The notes: a model not told the origin generated them from the sequence alone. DNA of 64,000 nt from Brevundimonas intermedia (GCF_027922165.1 NZ_BSFD01000004.1:86645-150644), one strand, 5' to 3'; shown: positions 18,071 to 28,148, numbered from the stretch's first letter. Translations and numbers: made by a program.

Positions 18071-18705
18071 TGATCCTGCACGGCTATTGGCGGTCAGGCG
18101 CAAGCTATCGGGTCCGCATCGCCCTGGGACTGAAGGGCCTGACCTATGAAACGGCGGCCCATGACCTGCGCCAAGGAGAGCAAAAGGCGCCCGACTATCT
18201 GGCGCTGAACCCCCAGGGCATGGTGCCGGCGCTTCAGGACGGCGACCTTATCGTGACCCAGAGCCCCGCCATTCTGGAATGGCTGGAAGAGACCCATCCC
18301 GAACCGGCGCTGCTGCCGAAAGAAGCGACGGACCGCGCGCATGTGCGGGCCATGGCGGCCCTGATCGGGTGCGACATCCATCCGCTGAACAATCTGCGGG
18401 TGCTGAAGTCCTTGCGCGGAGACTTCGGCGCCGATCAGGCGACCGTCGACGCCTGGGCCGCGCGGTGGATCACGCCGGGATTCACGGCCCTGGAGACGTT
18501 GGTGGCGCGCCACGGCGAGGGCTGGTGCTTCGGCGACGCGCCCGGCCTGGTCGATTGCTATCTGATCCCGCAGCTCTATTCGGCGCGACGGTTCAATATG
18601 GATCTGGCCGCCTGGCCGAGGCTTCTGGCGGTCGAAACCCGCGCCTTGGCGCATCCGGCCTTTCAGGCCGCCGACCCGGACCGACAACCCGACGCCGACG
18701 CCTGA
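18070..18705 (+). CDS. maiA: Maleylacetoacetate / maleylpyruvate isomerase (zeta-class GST)
   Basis: This 211-residue glutathione transferase has the zeta-class N-terminal motif SGASYRVRIAL with the catalytic Ser, the glutathione-binding NPQGMVPAL and an all-helical C-terminal domain with the CDIHPLNNLRVL segment typical of MaiA. It isomerises the cis product of ring cleavage to the trans form that the upstream FAH-family enzyme cuts. The ATG at 18070 overlaps the upstream TGA, so the two genes are coupled. Upstream in-frame codons are part of the preceding gene. Confidence 0.92.
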   Translation: MILHGYWRSGASYRVRIALGLKGLTYETAAHDLRQGEQKAPDYLALNPQGMVPALQDGDLIVTQSPAILEWLEETHPEPALLPKEATDRAHVRAMAALIGCDIHPLNNLRVLKSLRGDFGADQATVDAWAARWITPGFTALETLVARHGEGWCFGDAPGLVDCYLIPQLYSARRFNMDLAAWPRLLAVETRALAHPAFQAADPDRQPDADA

Positions 18706-18788
18706 TCCGGGATATCGGCGGTGGATAAGTAAGGTTCGCGTAAGGTCTTGCTCAGCCTCCCTTAAGTATTGGGGGGCAAGATAGGAAT

Positions 18789-19709
18789 GTGACGCATTCC
18801 TCCGCCACCCCTTCGGCGCCCTCGCCCATTGATCGCCTGGCTCTCGCCGTGGTGACCGAGCCTCAGCGCCCGCTCAATTCCCTGTTGAACAGCCAGACCG
18901 GCGCGCGCGAAGACGCGATGCGCTTCCTGCTGCAGACCGGATCCGACGCCGGCGTGCGAATGATCGCGACCCGTCCCGGGGGCGACGGCGAACGCCTGCT
19001 CGGCCAGGCCTGGCCCTTCCCCTCGCCCTTCCGTGTCACGGTGCGCACCGTGTCCCTGAATGAAGGCCTGGACCGGGTCGAAGCCCGGGCGCGCCGGTCG
19101 CTGGAACGACTGGGCCTGCCGCGCGGCGAGGCCTTGCTGGTCGACAACGCGGCCGATCTGGCCGGGGCCGAAGGCCGCGCCCTGTGGGATCGTCTTCAAT
19201 CCTTGAAGGATCGCGGCCTGTTCCGCAGCATCGGCTTCTGCGCCACGATCGAGGACGGGCCCGCCCTGCTGGCGCGACGTCTCGAGGCCGATGTGGTCCA
19301 GGTCTCGTGCAATCTTCTGGATCAGCGCGCGGCGGCAGAGGGGGTTCTGGACGAGCTCAAATCCGTCGGCGCCCAAGTCCATCTGGCTTCCGTCTTCGCC
19401 GGCGGCCTGCTGTTCTCGGGCGGGGACGACCTGCCCTCGCATCTGGCCAACTATGCTCAGGTCCTGTCGCGGACGCGTCGGCGTTTGGCGGAACGGCGTT
19501 GCGACCCGATGCAGGCGGCCCTGGCCTACGCCTTTTCACTGAAGGCTGTGGATCGTGTGGTGGCCAGCGTCGCCTCGGCCGCCGAGCTGCGCGCCATCCT
19601 GGCCGCCGCCCACGCGCCCAGCCCCGATCTGAACTGGTCGGAACTGGCGCTCGAGGCGCCGGCGGCCTTCGCCGCCGACGCCCGCGCGCGGATCAGTAGC
19701 GCAGCCTGA
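18789..19709 (+). CDS. Aldo/keto reductase-like protein lacking the catalytic tetrad
   Basis: This 306-residue protein aligns by eye with the AKR barrel: VRMIATRPGGDGERLLGQA sits where active AKRs have DTA-x-x-Y-G-x-s-E-x-x-L-G, and the VVQVSCNLLDQRAAA strand matches the usual VIQVPYNLLDQR. The Asp, Tyr, Lys and His of the AKR tetrad all appear replaced (IATR, GG, FRVTVR and LLVDNA). It is therefore probably a non-catalytic AKR-fold protein or has changed chemistry. GTG start. The 3' end overlaps convergent btuB by 17 bases. Role unknown. Confidence 0.75.
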   Translation: MTHSSATPSAPSPIDRLALAVVTEPQRPLNSLLNSQTGAREDAMRFLLQTGSDAGVRMIATRPGGDGERLLGQAWPFPSPFRVTVRTVSLNEGLDRVEARARRSLERLGLPRGEALLVDNAADLAGAEGRALWDRLQSLKDRGLFRSIGFCATIEDGPALLARRLEADVVQVSCNLLDQRAAAEGVLDELKSVGAQVHLASVFAGGLLFSGGDDLPSHLANYAQVLSRTRRRLAERRCDPMQAALAYAFSLKAVDRVVASVASAAELRAILAAAHAPSPDLNWSELALEAPAAFAADARARISSAA

Positions 19710-21507
19710 CCCCGACATAGGCCGAGCGGCCGGGTTCGCCGTAGCCCAGCACCTGCTGATACTGCTCGTCGGCCAGGTTCTCGATCCGGGCCGTCAGCGT
19801 GACCTTGTCCGTCAGCTGATAAGCCGCGTTCAGATTCGCGGTGACGAAGCTTTCGCGCACGCCGCCGGAGTCATCCTGGTCGCCCTCGGCGCGGACGGTC
19901 AGGGCGCCCGAAAGCCGATCCCCCGTCCAGCCCAGGGTCGCCGAACCGGCATGTTCAGGCACGCGCAGCAGGCGGGCGCCCGTCGTGCGGTCCTCGGCGT
20001 CGGTCCAGGCATAGGCCAGGGTTAGGTCGAATCCGGCCCAGAGTTGAGCGCGGCCTTCCAGCTCGACCCCGTCGGAACGGGTCTTGGCGACATTGATGTA
20101 GCGACCGGCGGAATAGGTGATCTGGTCGTCCACGTTCAGGCGGTAGACGGTCGCGCGACCGTCGAAACGGCCATCGGCCGAGGCCCAGCCCAGTGCGATC
20201 TCGACGCTGTCAGCGGTTTCCGGCTTCAGTTCCGGCCAGGGCAGAGGCGCGTAGCAGTAGTCGCAGACGGCCTGGCTGACGGTCGGGGCCTTGAAACCCG
20301 TGCCATAGGCGCCGGACAGGATGAAGCCGCCGGCCAGATCATAGGCCGCCGAAATCCTGCCGGTGGTCTTCGAGCCGAAGTCGTCGGTGTCGTCGTAACG
20401 AAGCCCGCCGGTCAGGTTCAGGGCGCCGATGTCGTATTTGGCCACGCCGAAGACCGAGGTCGTCGCCAGATCGCGCGCCTCGCCCGAGGACAGGTCGGCC
20501 GAGGATTCCTCGCGTTCAGCGCCGAAGGCATAGGTCACGCCTCGCGCCGCGCCGTCCGCCTGCCAGCGATAGGCCTGACGGTCGCCGCTGAAGGTCGAGC
20601 CGAAGCCGCCGCTGTACGAGGTGCGTTCGATGTTGGAGGCCGAGACGCTGAACTGATGTTTCAGGCCCAGGGCCGTCAGGCTGGCGCGGCCGAATCCGGC
20701 CCATTGTTCGGACTCCTGGGTGTCGTCGGTGTCGGCCAGGGCGTAGGTCGGGGCCGGGAAGCCGTCCAGATCGGCCTCGCTCTTGGACCATCGGGCCGAG
20801 CCGTCGAACTTGACCGTGTCGGAGACGGCGTAACGTCCCTTCAGACCGACGGTGGTGTTGGTGAAGCCGTCGGCCTCTGAATTGCCGTCGGCTTCGTCGG
20901 CGGCGGAAATCCCGTCCGTGTCGAAGTGCGAGACATAGGCGCTTACGGCGTAGGTCTCATTGGCGACGCCGGCGGCCAGGCGACCGCGCACGGTGTCGAA
21001 ACTGCCGGCCTCAGCCTCGGCGCGCAGGCCGTCGATCTCCTTGGTGGTGAAGGCGATCACGCCGCCGATGGCGTCAGACCCCCACAGCGACGACTGCGGG
21101 CCCGACAGGACCTCAATCCGGGCGACGTCGCCCAGGTCGAAGCCGGAAAAATCATAGGCGCCATTGATCTCGGCCGGGTCGTTGACCGAGACGCCGTCGA
21201 CCAGAACCAGGGTCTTGCCCGGCGTGGCGCCGCGCATGCGGACCTGGGCGACGCCTCCAAAGGCCCCTGAACGGGTCACGGACAGCCCGGGGACGTCCGA
21301 CAGGATGTCGGCGGCGAAGACGGCGCCGCGCTGTTCGATGGTGTTGGAGTCGATGACGCGTGCGCCGGGCGTGTCGGCGACGATGGCGGGCAGACGAGTG
21401 GCGGTGACGACGACGTCGTCCAGCGAAGTCGCGTCGTCGGCCGCCAGGGCGGGTGCGGCGAAGGCGGCGGCCATAGCCGCCGTAGAGAGAAGAATGGAGC
21501 GCTTCAT
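19693..21507 (-). CDS. btuB: TonB-dependent vitamin B12 receptor BtuB
   Basis: This 604-residue outer-membrane receptor has a signal peptide ending APALAAD, a TonB box (DDVVVTATRLP), a plug domain with IEQRGAVFAADILSDVPGLSV and DVARIEVLSGPQSSLWGSDAIGGVI, and a C-terminal barrel ending in aromatic RLRY. The sequence is BtuB-like and a cobalamin riboswitch lies directly upstream, so the ligand is very likely cobalamin or a precursor. The start is the ATG at 21507. Other transport genes (btuFCD) are not in the window. Confidence 0.93.
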   Translation of the reverse strand: MKRSILLSTAAMAAAFAAPALAADDATSLDDVVVTATRLPAIVADTPGARVIDSNTIEQRGAVFAADILSDVPGLSVTRSGAFGGVAQVRMRGATPGKTLVLVDGVSVNDPAEINGAYDFSGFDLGDVARIEVLSGPQSSLWGSDAIGGVIAFTTKEIDGLRAEAEAGSFDTVRGRLAAGVANETYAVSAYVSHFDTDGISAADEADGNSEADGFTNTTVGLKGRYAVSDTVKFDGSARWSKSEADLDGFPAPTYALADTDDTQESEQWAGFGRASLTALGLKHQFSVSASNIERTSYSGGFGSTFSGDRQAYRWQADGAARGVTYAFGAEREESSADLSSGEARDLATTSVFGVAKYDIGALNLTGGLRYDDTDDFGSKTTGRISAAYDLAGGFILSGAYGTGFKAPTVSQAVCDYCYAPLPWPELKPETADSVEIALGWASADGRFDGRATVYRLNVDDQITYSAGRYINVAKTRSDGVELEGRAQLWAGFDLTLAYAWTDAEDRTTGARLLRVPEHAGSATLGWTGDRLSGALTVRAEGDQDDSGGVRESFVTANLNAAYQLTDKVTLTARIENLADEQYQQVLGYGEPGRSAYVGVRLRY

Positions 21508-21665
21508 TGAGCGGAAATCCCCGATGTCGGCTCCGCGAGTGCGCGCGAGGAACCGGTATGAGCGAGCCGATCCGCCGGGCCTGAAAGGTCCGGACGGCGC
21601 AAGATCGGGTCGCTGCGACGAGAAGTCCCCGCGCCTCTGTCTGGTCCCGGACAGCGGACGAGCGA

Positions 21666-21839
21666 CATAGGCGGCCAGGTCTCCTGGCTTGCGGGTCATA
21701 AACCGCCGTCCTCGCCTTCCCAGTTTCCCAGTGGCGCCGAGGTGAAGAACCCCGGACGGACGACGCTCTCGCCGCCTACAGTTGCGGGCACAGCCACGGT
21801 GTCTCACCGTGTTCCCTTAACCGCCTGACGCGGCCTATC
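21666..21839 (-). ncRNA. Cobalamin (B12) riboswitch
   Basis: Read on the minus strand, the region contains GGCTGTGCCCGCAACTGT, GCCACTGGG, GGGAAGGCG, GACCCGCAAGCCAGGAGACC with the B12 box AGCCAGGAGACCTG (rc of 21676-21689), and ends that can pair to close P1 (ATAGGCC at the 5' side with GGCCGCCTAT at the 3' side). These are the conserved parts of the adenosylcobalamin riboswitch in the right order. It lies about 160 bases before the btuB ATG and should shut btuB when B12 is plentiful. I could not decide by eye between a terminator and a Shine-Dalgarno-hiding platform. Confidence 0.93.
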
Positions 21840-21915
21840 GCAGGGGCGACAAGCTTGTGCAAGGGCGGCTGAACGGGCTTGAGCGGTCGGCTGCGATCCG
21901 TCACCCTGACGGCAT

Positions 21916-24618
21916 ATGAACGCGCCCGCTTTTCCCTCCCCCGAACATTCGCCCGAAGTCGCCGCCTCACTGGAGGGGGCGACGCCGTTCATGGCGCAGT
22001 ATCTGACGGCCAAGGCCGGACAGCCGGACGCCATACTCTTCTTCCGCATGGGGGATTTCTACGAGCTTTTCTTCAAGGACGCCGAGGTGGCCGCGGGCGC
22101 CCTGGGCATCACCCTGACCAAGCGGGGCAAGCACCAGGGCGAGGACATTCCCATGGCCGGGGTGCCGGTTCACGCCATGGAGGGCTATCTGGCCCGGCTG
22201 ATCCGCCTGGGCCACAAGGTCGCCATCTGCGAACAGCTGGAAGATCCCGCCGAGGCCAAGAAGCGCGGCGGCAAGGCCGTGGTCCATCGCGGCGTGGTGC
22301 GGGTGGTCACGCCCGGCACCCTGACCGAGGACAGTCTGCTGGACGCGCGCGGCGCCAACCGGCTGGCGGCGGTCGCGGTGCGCAAGGGCCGGGCGGCTGT
22401 GGCGGTGGTGGAGCTGTCGTCTGGCGCCGTGGACAGCGTCGCCTGCGCGCTGGAGGATCTGGGCGCGGCCCTGGCGGCGTTTCGCCCGTCCGAGGTGCTG
22501 GTTACGGACCGGATCTATTCCGACCCGGCCACACGGGACGCCCTGGACGGGTCCGGCGGCGTGGTCCAGGCCCTGGCCAGCGCTATAGCCGAGCCACAGG
22601 CGGCGCGAGCTCGGGTCGAACGACTGTACGGCGTGGCGGCCCTGGACGGCTTCGGCGCCTTCGAGGAGGCCGAGATATCGGCCCTGGGTCTGATCGCCGC
22701 CTATCTGGAGACGACCCAGGCCGGCAAGGTCCCGGCCCTGGCCCCGCCGCGCCGGCTGGGCGAGAGCGGCTTCCTGGCCATCGACCCGGCGACGCGGACC
22801 AGTCTGGAGATCGACCGGACGCAGCGTGGCGAGCGCGAAGGCTCGCTGCTGGCCTGTATCGACCGGACCGTCACCTCGGGCGGGGCGCGGGCCCTGGCGG
22901 AACGGATCGCGCGGCCGCTGCGCGATCCGCTGGCGATCAACGAACAGCTCGACGCGGTCGAATGGCTGCTGGATCGGCGCGACCTGCGGCGCGATCTGCG
23001 CGACGGTCTGAAGGCCTCGTCGGACGTGGCGCGGGCGGTCGGGCGGCTGGCGCTGGGGCGCGGGGGACCGCGCGACCTGGCGGCGGTGCGCGTGGGCCTG
23101 TCGATTGCGGAGGGGATCGCGGGCCTGTTCATCGGCCAGGTGGATCCGATCACGGGTCAGCCGCGCCGCATCGCCCTGGCTTTGGACCGGCTGATCCTGT
23201 CGCCGGACTTGTCGCGGCTGATGGTGGACCTTGCCGAGGGCCTGGTCGACGAGCCGTCGCATCTGGCGCGCGACGGCGGCTTCGTGCGCCCCGACTATCG
23301 GCCCGAACTGGACGCCGCCCGCACCCTGCGCGACGACAGCCGCCGGGTGGTCGCCGATCTGGAGGCGCGCGCCGTCGCGGAATCCGGCGTGGCCTTCAAG
23401 GTCAAGCACAACGCCGTCCTGGGCTATTTCCTGGAAACCTCGGCCAAGGCGGCGGAAGGCCTGCTGCGGGCCGGGCCGGACAGCCCCTTCATCCACCGCC
23501 AGACCCTGGCCAGCCAGGTGCGGTTCACCACCGTCGAACTGTCGGAACTGGACGCCAAGATCAGCCAGGCCGGCCATCGCGCCCTGGCCATCGAGGCCGA
23601 GATCTTCGAGACTTGGCGGCGCGAGGTCGCCCGTCTGGCCCAGCCGCTGCAGGCGGTCGCCGAGGCCCTGGCCGAGCTCGACGCCCACGCGGCCCTGGCC
23701 GAATGGGCGCAAGACGTCGGGGGGACCCGACCGGTGGTGGACGACAGTCTGGTCTTCTCGGTCGAGGCCGGGCGGCATCCGGTAGTCGAGGCGGCGGTCA
23801 AGGCGGCCGGCGATCCCTATACCCCCAACAATGCGCGTCTGGACGGGTCCGGATCCGATTGCGCGCGCCTGGCCATCGTCACCGGGCCGAACATGGCGGG
23901 TAAGTCGACCTTCCTGCGCCAGAACGCGCTTCTGGTGATCCTGGCCCAGGCCGGGGCCTTCGTGCCGGCGCGGTCGATGCGGCTGGGCGTGGTCGACCGG
24001 TTGTTCAGCCGCGTCGGGGCCGGCGACGACCTGGCGCGGGGGCGGTCCACCTTCATGATGGAGATGGTCGAGACCGCCGCCATCCTGACCCAGGCCACGC
24101 CGCGCAGTTTCGTCGTGCTGGACGAGATCGGGCGCGGCACGGCGACCTATGACGGCCTGGCCATCGCCTGGGCCACGGCGGAGGCTCTGCACGACGTCAA
24201 CCGCGCGCGCACCCTGTTCGCCACCCACTATCACGAGCTGGCCCAGTTGGAGACGCGGCTGGACCACGTCTGCAACCTGTCCATGACTGCCCGGGAATGG
24301 AACGGGGATCTGGTCTTCCTGCACGAAGCGGCGCCGGGGGCCGCGGACCGATCCTATGGCGTGCAGGTGGCCAAGCTGGCCGGGGTGCCGCTGGCGGTCG
24401 TCGCGCGAGCTAAATCGGTGCTCGAGCGACTGGAAGGCGAGAAGGCCGCGACAGCGCGACTGGACGACCTGCCCTTGTTCGCCGTGGCCGAGCCGGAGCC
24501 GGTGCGCGGCCCTTCGCAGGTGGAGGCGGCCTTGCAGGCGGTGGACCCCGACGCCCTGACGCCGCGCGATGCGCTGGAGACCCTCTACAGGCTGAGGGGC
24601 CTGCTCCCTTCCGGGTAA
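21916..24618 (+). CDS. mutS: DNA mismatch repair protein MutS
   Basis: This 900-residue protein recognises mismatches. The N-terminal domain has FFRMGDFYELFF, with the Phe-x-Glu mismatch wedge (FYE). The connector, lever and clamp domains follow. The ATPase has Walker A GPNMAGKST near residue 657, Walker B VVLDEIGRGTATYDG and the FATHYHEL signature. Length is normal for MutS1. The start is the ATG at 21916; MNAPAFPSPEHSPEV gives a short polar lead. It is divergent from btuB with the riboswitch between. Confidence 0.98.
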   Translation: MNAPAFPSPEHSPEVAASLEGATPFMAQYLTAKAGQPDAILFFRMGDFYELFFKDAEVAAGALGITLTKRGKHQGEDIPMAGVPVHAMEGYLARLIRLGHKVAICEQLEDPAEAKKRGGKAVVHRGVVRVVTPGTLTEDSLLDARGANRLAAVAVRKGRAAVAVVELSSGAVDSVACALEDLGAALAAFRPSEVLVTDRIYSDPATRDALDGSGGVVQALASAIAEPQAARARVERLYGVAALDGFGAFEEAEISALGLIAAYLETTQAGKVPALAPPRRLGESGFLAIDPATRTSLEIDRTQRGEREGSLLACIDRTVTSGGARALAERIARPLRDPLAINEQLDAVEWLLDRRDLRRDLRDGLKASSDVARAVGRLALGRGGPRDLAAVRVGLSIAEGIAGLFIGQVDPITGQPRRIALALDRLILSPDLSRLMVDLAEGLVDEPSHLARDGGFVRPDYRPELDAARTLRDDSRRVVADLEARAVAESGVAFKVKHNAVLGYFLETSAKAAEGLLRAGPDSPFIHRQTLASQVRFTTVELSELDAKISQAGHRALAIEAEIFETWRREVARLAQPLQAVAEALAELDAHAALAEWAQDVGGTRPVVDDSLVFSVEAGRHPVVEAAVKAAGDPYTPNNARLDGSGSDCARLAIVTGPNMAGKSTFLRQNALLVILAQAGAFVPARSMRLGVVDRLFSRVGAGDDLARGRSTFMMEMVETAAILTQATPRSFVVLDEIGRGTATYDGLAIAWATAEALHDVNRARTLFATHYHELAQLETRLDHVCNLSMTAREWNGDLVFLHEAAPGAADRSYGVQVAKLAGVPLAVVARAKSVLERLEGEKAATARLDDLPLFAVAEPEPVRGPSQVEAALQAVDPDALTPRDALETLYRLRGLLPSG

Positions 24619-24701
24619 GGGTTCATACCTATCGGTTCCAAATCTTAACCCTGTTCGCCGAAGATCAGTCTTAAGTTAGATTGAACTGTGCGGATTCGGC
24701 C

Positions 24702-26528
24702 ATGAAACTCAGCGCGCTCTCCCTTTCGGCCAAGACGGCCTTGATGGTCATCGCCGCCCTCGGCGTGCTGACGCTCGTCCTGACAGCCGTGGCCGCCGTC
24801 CTGTTGACCCGCGACGCCGAAGCCCATGCCGCAGAGCGGCAAGAGGCCAATATGCGGGTCGCCTGGGACGTCCTGGCGGACTATGGCGACGGCTTCTCGG
24901 CGCGGGACGGTAAACTGTACGTCGGCTCGACGCCGATGAACGACTTCGTCGAGCCCGTGGACCGGATCAAGGCCCTGGTCGGCGGCACGGCCACTGTCTT
25001 CCTGAACGATCTTCGGGTCACCACCAATGTGGTCAAGGACGATGGATCGCGCGCCGTCGGCACCAAGCTGAAGCCCGGCCCCGTCTATGACGCCGTGCTG
25101 AAGTCCGGCAAGCCCTATCGCGGCCAGACGGAAATCCTCGGCAAACCCTATTTCGTCGCCTATGACCCGATCAAGAACGCTGCAGGCCAGACCATAGGCG
25201 TGCTGTACGTCGGCATTCCCAAGGTCGACTTCATGGCCTCGGTGAACCAGGTGATGATCGCCCTGTTCGCCTGCGGTCTGGTCGCCGCCCTGCTGGTGGT
25301 CGGGGTCTGCCTGGCCGTTTCGCGCCGGATGTTCTCTCCGCTGAAGGCCCTGTGCGAGCGGATGGAAGCCCTGCGTCAGGGCCGCACCGACTTCGACGCC
25401 CCCTGGGTCTCGCGCGGCGACGACATCGGCCAGATCTCCCGCGCGGTCATCGCCTTCCGCGACGCCGCCGTCCGCCAGAAGGAGAGCGAGGCCGAGACCG
25501 AGGCCATGCGCGAGACCGCTCGCGCCACCCGCGCCGCCGGCGAAGCCGAACGCGAACGTCTGGCCGAAGAAGACGCCGTGGTGGTCGAGGCCCTGGGCGA
25601 CGGGCTGGCGGCCCTGGCGCGCGGCGACCTGAACCACCGCATCACCGTCACCTTCGCCGAGCGCAGCCGCAAGCTGAAGGAAGATTATAACGCCGCCGTC
25701 GACACCCTGGCGGGAACCATGGGCGACATCATCGAACTGGTCGGCGCCATGCGGGCGGGAACCACGGAGGTGTCAGGCGCCACCGACGACCTGTCGCGCC
25801 GCACCGAACGTCAGGCCGCCGCCCTGGAACAGACCGCCGCCGCCCTCGACCAAATCACCGTCACTGTCCGCAAGACGGCGGAGGGCGCCCAGTCGGCGGC
25901 CGACATCACGGCCCAAGCCCGTGGGGGGGCCGACGCGCGCGAACAGATCATCGCCGACACCACAGCCGCCATGGGCGAGATCGAGGCCACCTCGGGCCGG
26001 ATCAGCGAAATCATCGGCGTCATCGACGAAATCGCGTTCCAGACCAATCTGTTGGCTCTAAACGCGGGCGTCGAGGCGGCCCGTGCGGGCGAGGCGGGTC
26101 GCGGCTTCGCCGTCGTGGCCTCCGAAGTGCGCGCCCTGGCGCAACGCTCGGCCGACGCCGCGCGAGAGATCAAGGGCCTGATCGCCGCCTCCAGCGCCAG
26201 CGTCGGCGAAGGCGCCCGGCTGATGTCCCAGACCGGCGGCGCCCTGACCGCCCTGATCAGCCAGGTGGCCGAGATCAACCAGCTGGCGGCCGATATCGCC
26301 GCCTCGGCCAAGGAACAGGCCGTCGGCCTGGCCGAGATCAACGTCGCCGTGAACCAGATGGACCAGACGACCCAGCAGAACGCCGCCATGGTCGAACAGA
26401 CCACCGCCGCCAACCAGGCCCTGAGCCAGGAGGCCGAGAAGCTGGCCGAACTGGTGTCGCGTTTCCGTATCGGCGAGACCGCGCGCGGCGGTCATGGGCA
26501 GGATGACCGGACGTCCTGGGCCGCCTAG
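24702..26528 (+). CDS. Methyl-accepting chemotaxis protein with Cache sensor
   Basis: This 608-residue chemoreceptor has a membrane helix at about residues 12-34, a periplasmic single-Cache domain (about 35-185, with [12 protein letters not shown] and [21 protein letters not shown]), a second helix (about 190-212), HAMP segments and a long methyl-accepting coiled coil. The tip motif [31 protein letters not shown] that binds CheA and CheW is intact. The C-terminus is SWAA with no WxxxF tether for CheR. No che genes are near. It starts at an ATG; a TTG 21 bases upstream is less likely. Confidence 0.93.
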   Translation: MKLSALSLSAKTALMVIAALGVLTLVLTAVAAVLLTRDAEAHAAERQEANMRVAWDVLADYGDGFSARDGKLYVGSTPMNDFVEPVDRIKALVGGTATVFLNDLRVTTNVVKDDGSRAVGTKLKPGPVYDAVLKSGKPYRGQTEILGKPYFVAYDPIKNAAGQTIGVLYVGIPKVDFMASVNQVMIALFACGLVAALLVVGVCLAVSRRMFSPLKALCERMEALRQGRTDFDAPWVSRGDDIGQISRAVIAFRDAAVRQKESEAETEAMRETARATRAAGEAERERLAEEDAVVVEALGDGLAALARGDLNHRITVTFAERSRKLKEDYNAAVDTLAGTMGDIIELVGAMRAGTTEVSGATDDLSRRTERQAAALEQTAAALDQITVTVRKTAEGAQSAADITAQARGGADAREQIIADTTAAMGEIEATSGRISEIIGVIDEIAFQTNLLALNAGVEAARAGEAGRGFAVVASEVRALAQRSADAAREIKGLIAASSASVGEGARLMSQTGGALTALISQVAEINQLAADIAASAKEQAVGLAEINVAVNQMDQTTQQNAAMVEQTTAANQALSQEAEKLAELVSRFRIGETARGGHGQDDRTSWAA

Positions 26529-26554
26529 GCCCTATCCGCCCGGACCCAGACAAA

Positions 26555-26584
26555 AGGCCCGCCCGGCGATCCCCGGGCGGGCCT
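26555..26584. terminator. Bidirectional intrinsic terminator
   Basis: AGGCCCGCCCGG (26555-26566) pairs with CCGGGCGGGCCT (26573-26584) over a short loop, flanked by CAAAA on one side and CTTTC on the other. It lies between the convergent chemoreceptor and lpdA genes. Confidence 0.85.
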
Positions 26585-26618
26585 CTTTCATTTCAGACGC
26601 CTGGCCAGTCGCGCCTGA

Positions 26619-28025
26619 TCAGGCCTGCATCATCCAGCCTTCGACATCCATGGCGGCCTGTCGCACGGCCTCCGAACGGGTCGGGTGGGCGTGGCAGGTG
26701 CGGGCGATGTCTTCCGAGGCGCCGCCGAAGCTCATGGTGATGGCGGCTTCGTGGATCATTTCGCCGGCCTGGGGGCCCATGATGTGGACGCCCAGAACCT
26801 TGTCGGTGGCGGCGTCGGCCAGCACCTTGGCGAAACCGTCGGTCTCGTGGTTGATCTTGGCGCGGCTGTTGGCGGTGAAGGGGAATTTGCCCTTCTTGTA
26901 GGCGACGCCGGCGGCCTTCAACTGGTCCTCGGTCTGACCGACCCAGGCCACTTCGGGGAAGGTGTAGACCACGCTGGGGACCAGGGCGTAGTCGACGTGG
27001 CCGTATTTGCCGGCGATGGTGTCGATCACGGCCACGGCGTCTTCTTCCGCCTTGTGGGCCAGCATCGGGCCGTGGGTCACGTCGCCGATCACCCACACGC
27101 CATCCGCCACCTTGAAGTGGTCATGGTCGATGAAGCCGCGCTTGTCCGGCGTGACGCCGACGCTCTCCAGACCCAGGCCCTCGGTGTAGGGGCGGCGGCC
27201 GATGGCGACCAGGACGACGTCGCCCTTGAGGGTCTCGGCAGCGCCGCCGGCCGACGGTTCAACCGTCAGCTCGACCCCGTCCTTGACCGACTTGGCGCCC
27301 GTGACCTTGGCGCCAAGTTTGAAGCTCATGCCCTGTTTGGTCAGGGTGCGCTGGAAGGCGGTGGCGACCTCGGTGTCCATGCCCGGCGTGATCCGGTCCA
27401 GGAACTCGACCACCGTCACCTCGGCGCCCAAGCGACGCCAGACCGAGCCCAGTTCCAGGCCGATGATGCCGGCGCCGATGACGATCAGCTTCTTCGGCAC
27501 GGCCGGCAGCGACAGGGCGCCGGTGGAATCGATCACCTTGCCGTCTTCGAAGGCGACGCCGGGCAGGGGGGTGGGCTCCGAGCCCGTGGCGATGACGATG
27601 TTCTTGGCGTCCAGCGTCTGGACCGAACCGTCGGCGGCGGTCACCTCGACCTTGCCTTTTCCTACGATCTTGCCGCGACCCTTGATCCAGTCGGCCTTGT
27701 TCTTCTTGAACAGGAATTCGATCCCCTTGGTCAGGGCGGTGACGCTGTCGTCCTTGGACTTGTGCATCTGACCCAGGTTCAGCTTGGGCTGGACCTCGAT
27801 GCCGATCTTGGCGAATTCGCTGTTGGCGGCGTCGAACATTTCCGACGCGTGCAGCAGAGCCTTGGACGGCATGCAGCCGACGTTCAGGCAGGTGCCGCCC
27901 AGGGTGGCGCGCATCTCGACACAGGCGACCTTCAGGCCCAGCTGGCCGGCGCGGATCGCGGCGTTATAGCCGCCGGGGCCCCCGCCGATGATGACGACGT
28001 CGTAGGGAGCGGTGGCTTCGGCCAT
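26619..28025 (-). CDS. lpdA: Dihydrolipoyl dehydrogenase (E3)
   Basis: This 468-residue flavoprotein reoxidises dihydrolipoyl groups of 2-oxoacid dehydrogenases. It shows the FAD motif VVIIGGGPGGYNAA, the redox disulfide GGTCLNVGCMPSKAL, the NAD motif IGAGIIGLELGSVW, and a C-terminal dimer domain with the catalytic His-Glu pair (HAHPTRSE). The start is the ATG at 28025 with AGAGGAT upstream. No E1 or E2 gene is beside it, so it may serve the oxoglutarate or pyruvate complex from a separate locus. Confidence 0.97.
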   Translation of the reverse strand: MAEATAPYDVVIIGGGPGGYNAAIRAGQLGLKVACVEMRATLGGTCLNVGCMPSKALLHASEMFDAANSEFAKIGIEVQPKLNLGQMHKSKDDSVTALTKGIEFLFKKNKADWIKGRGKIVGKGKVEVTAADGSVQTLDAKNIVIATGSEPTPLPGVAFEDGKVIDSTGALSLPAVPKKLIVIGAGIIGLELGSVWRRLGAEVTVVEFLDRITPGMDTEVATAFQRTLTKQGMSFKLGAKVTGAKSVKDGVELTVEPSAGGAAETLKGDVVLVAIGRRPYTEGLGLESVGVTPDKRGFIDHDHFKVADGVWVIGDVTHGPMLAHKAEEDAVAVIDTIAGKYGHVDYALVPSVVYTFPEVAWVGQTEDQLKAAGVAYKKGKFPFTANSRAKINHETDGFAKVLADAATDKVLGVHIMGPQAGEMIHEAAITMSFGGASEDIARTCHAHPTRSEAVRQAAMDVEGWMMQA

Positions 28026-28148
28026 GATATCCTCTGGTCTTCTGGCGCGTGGGGGCAGGCGGGCGGACACTAGCGCCGACCCGGCAAGGGTCAACCGCCG
28101 CGCATCATATGGGGCGTCGGAATCGACCTTTGCAGGGGGCGGCGGCGC

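Noticed and set aside
21967..24324. A 785-codon open frame on the minus strand opposite mutS
   Set aside because: mutS is certain from its motifs. The antisense frame has the biased Arg/Gly/Gln composition of a GC-rich shadow.
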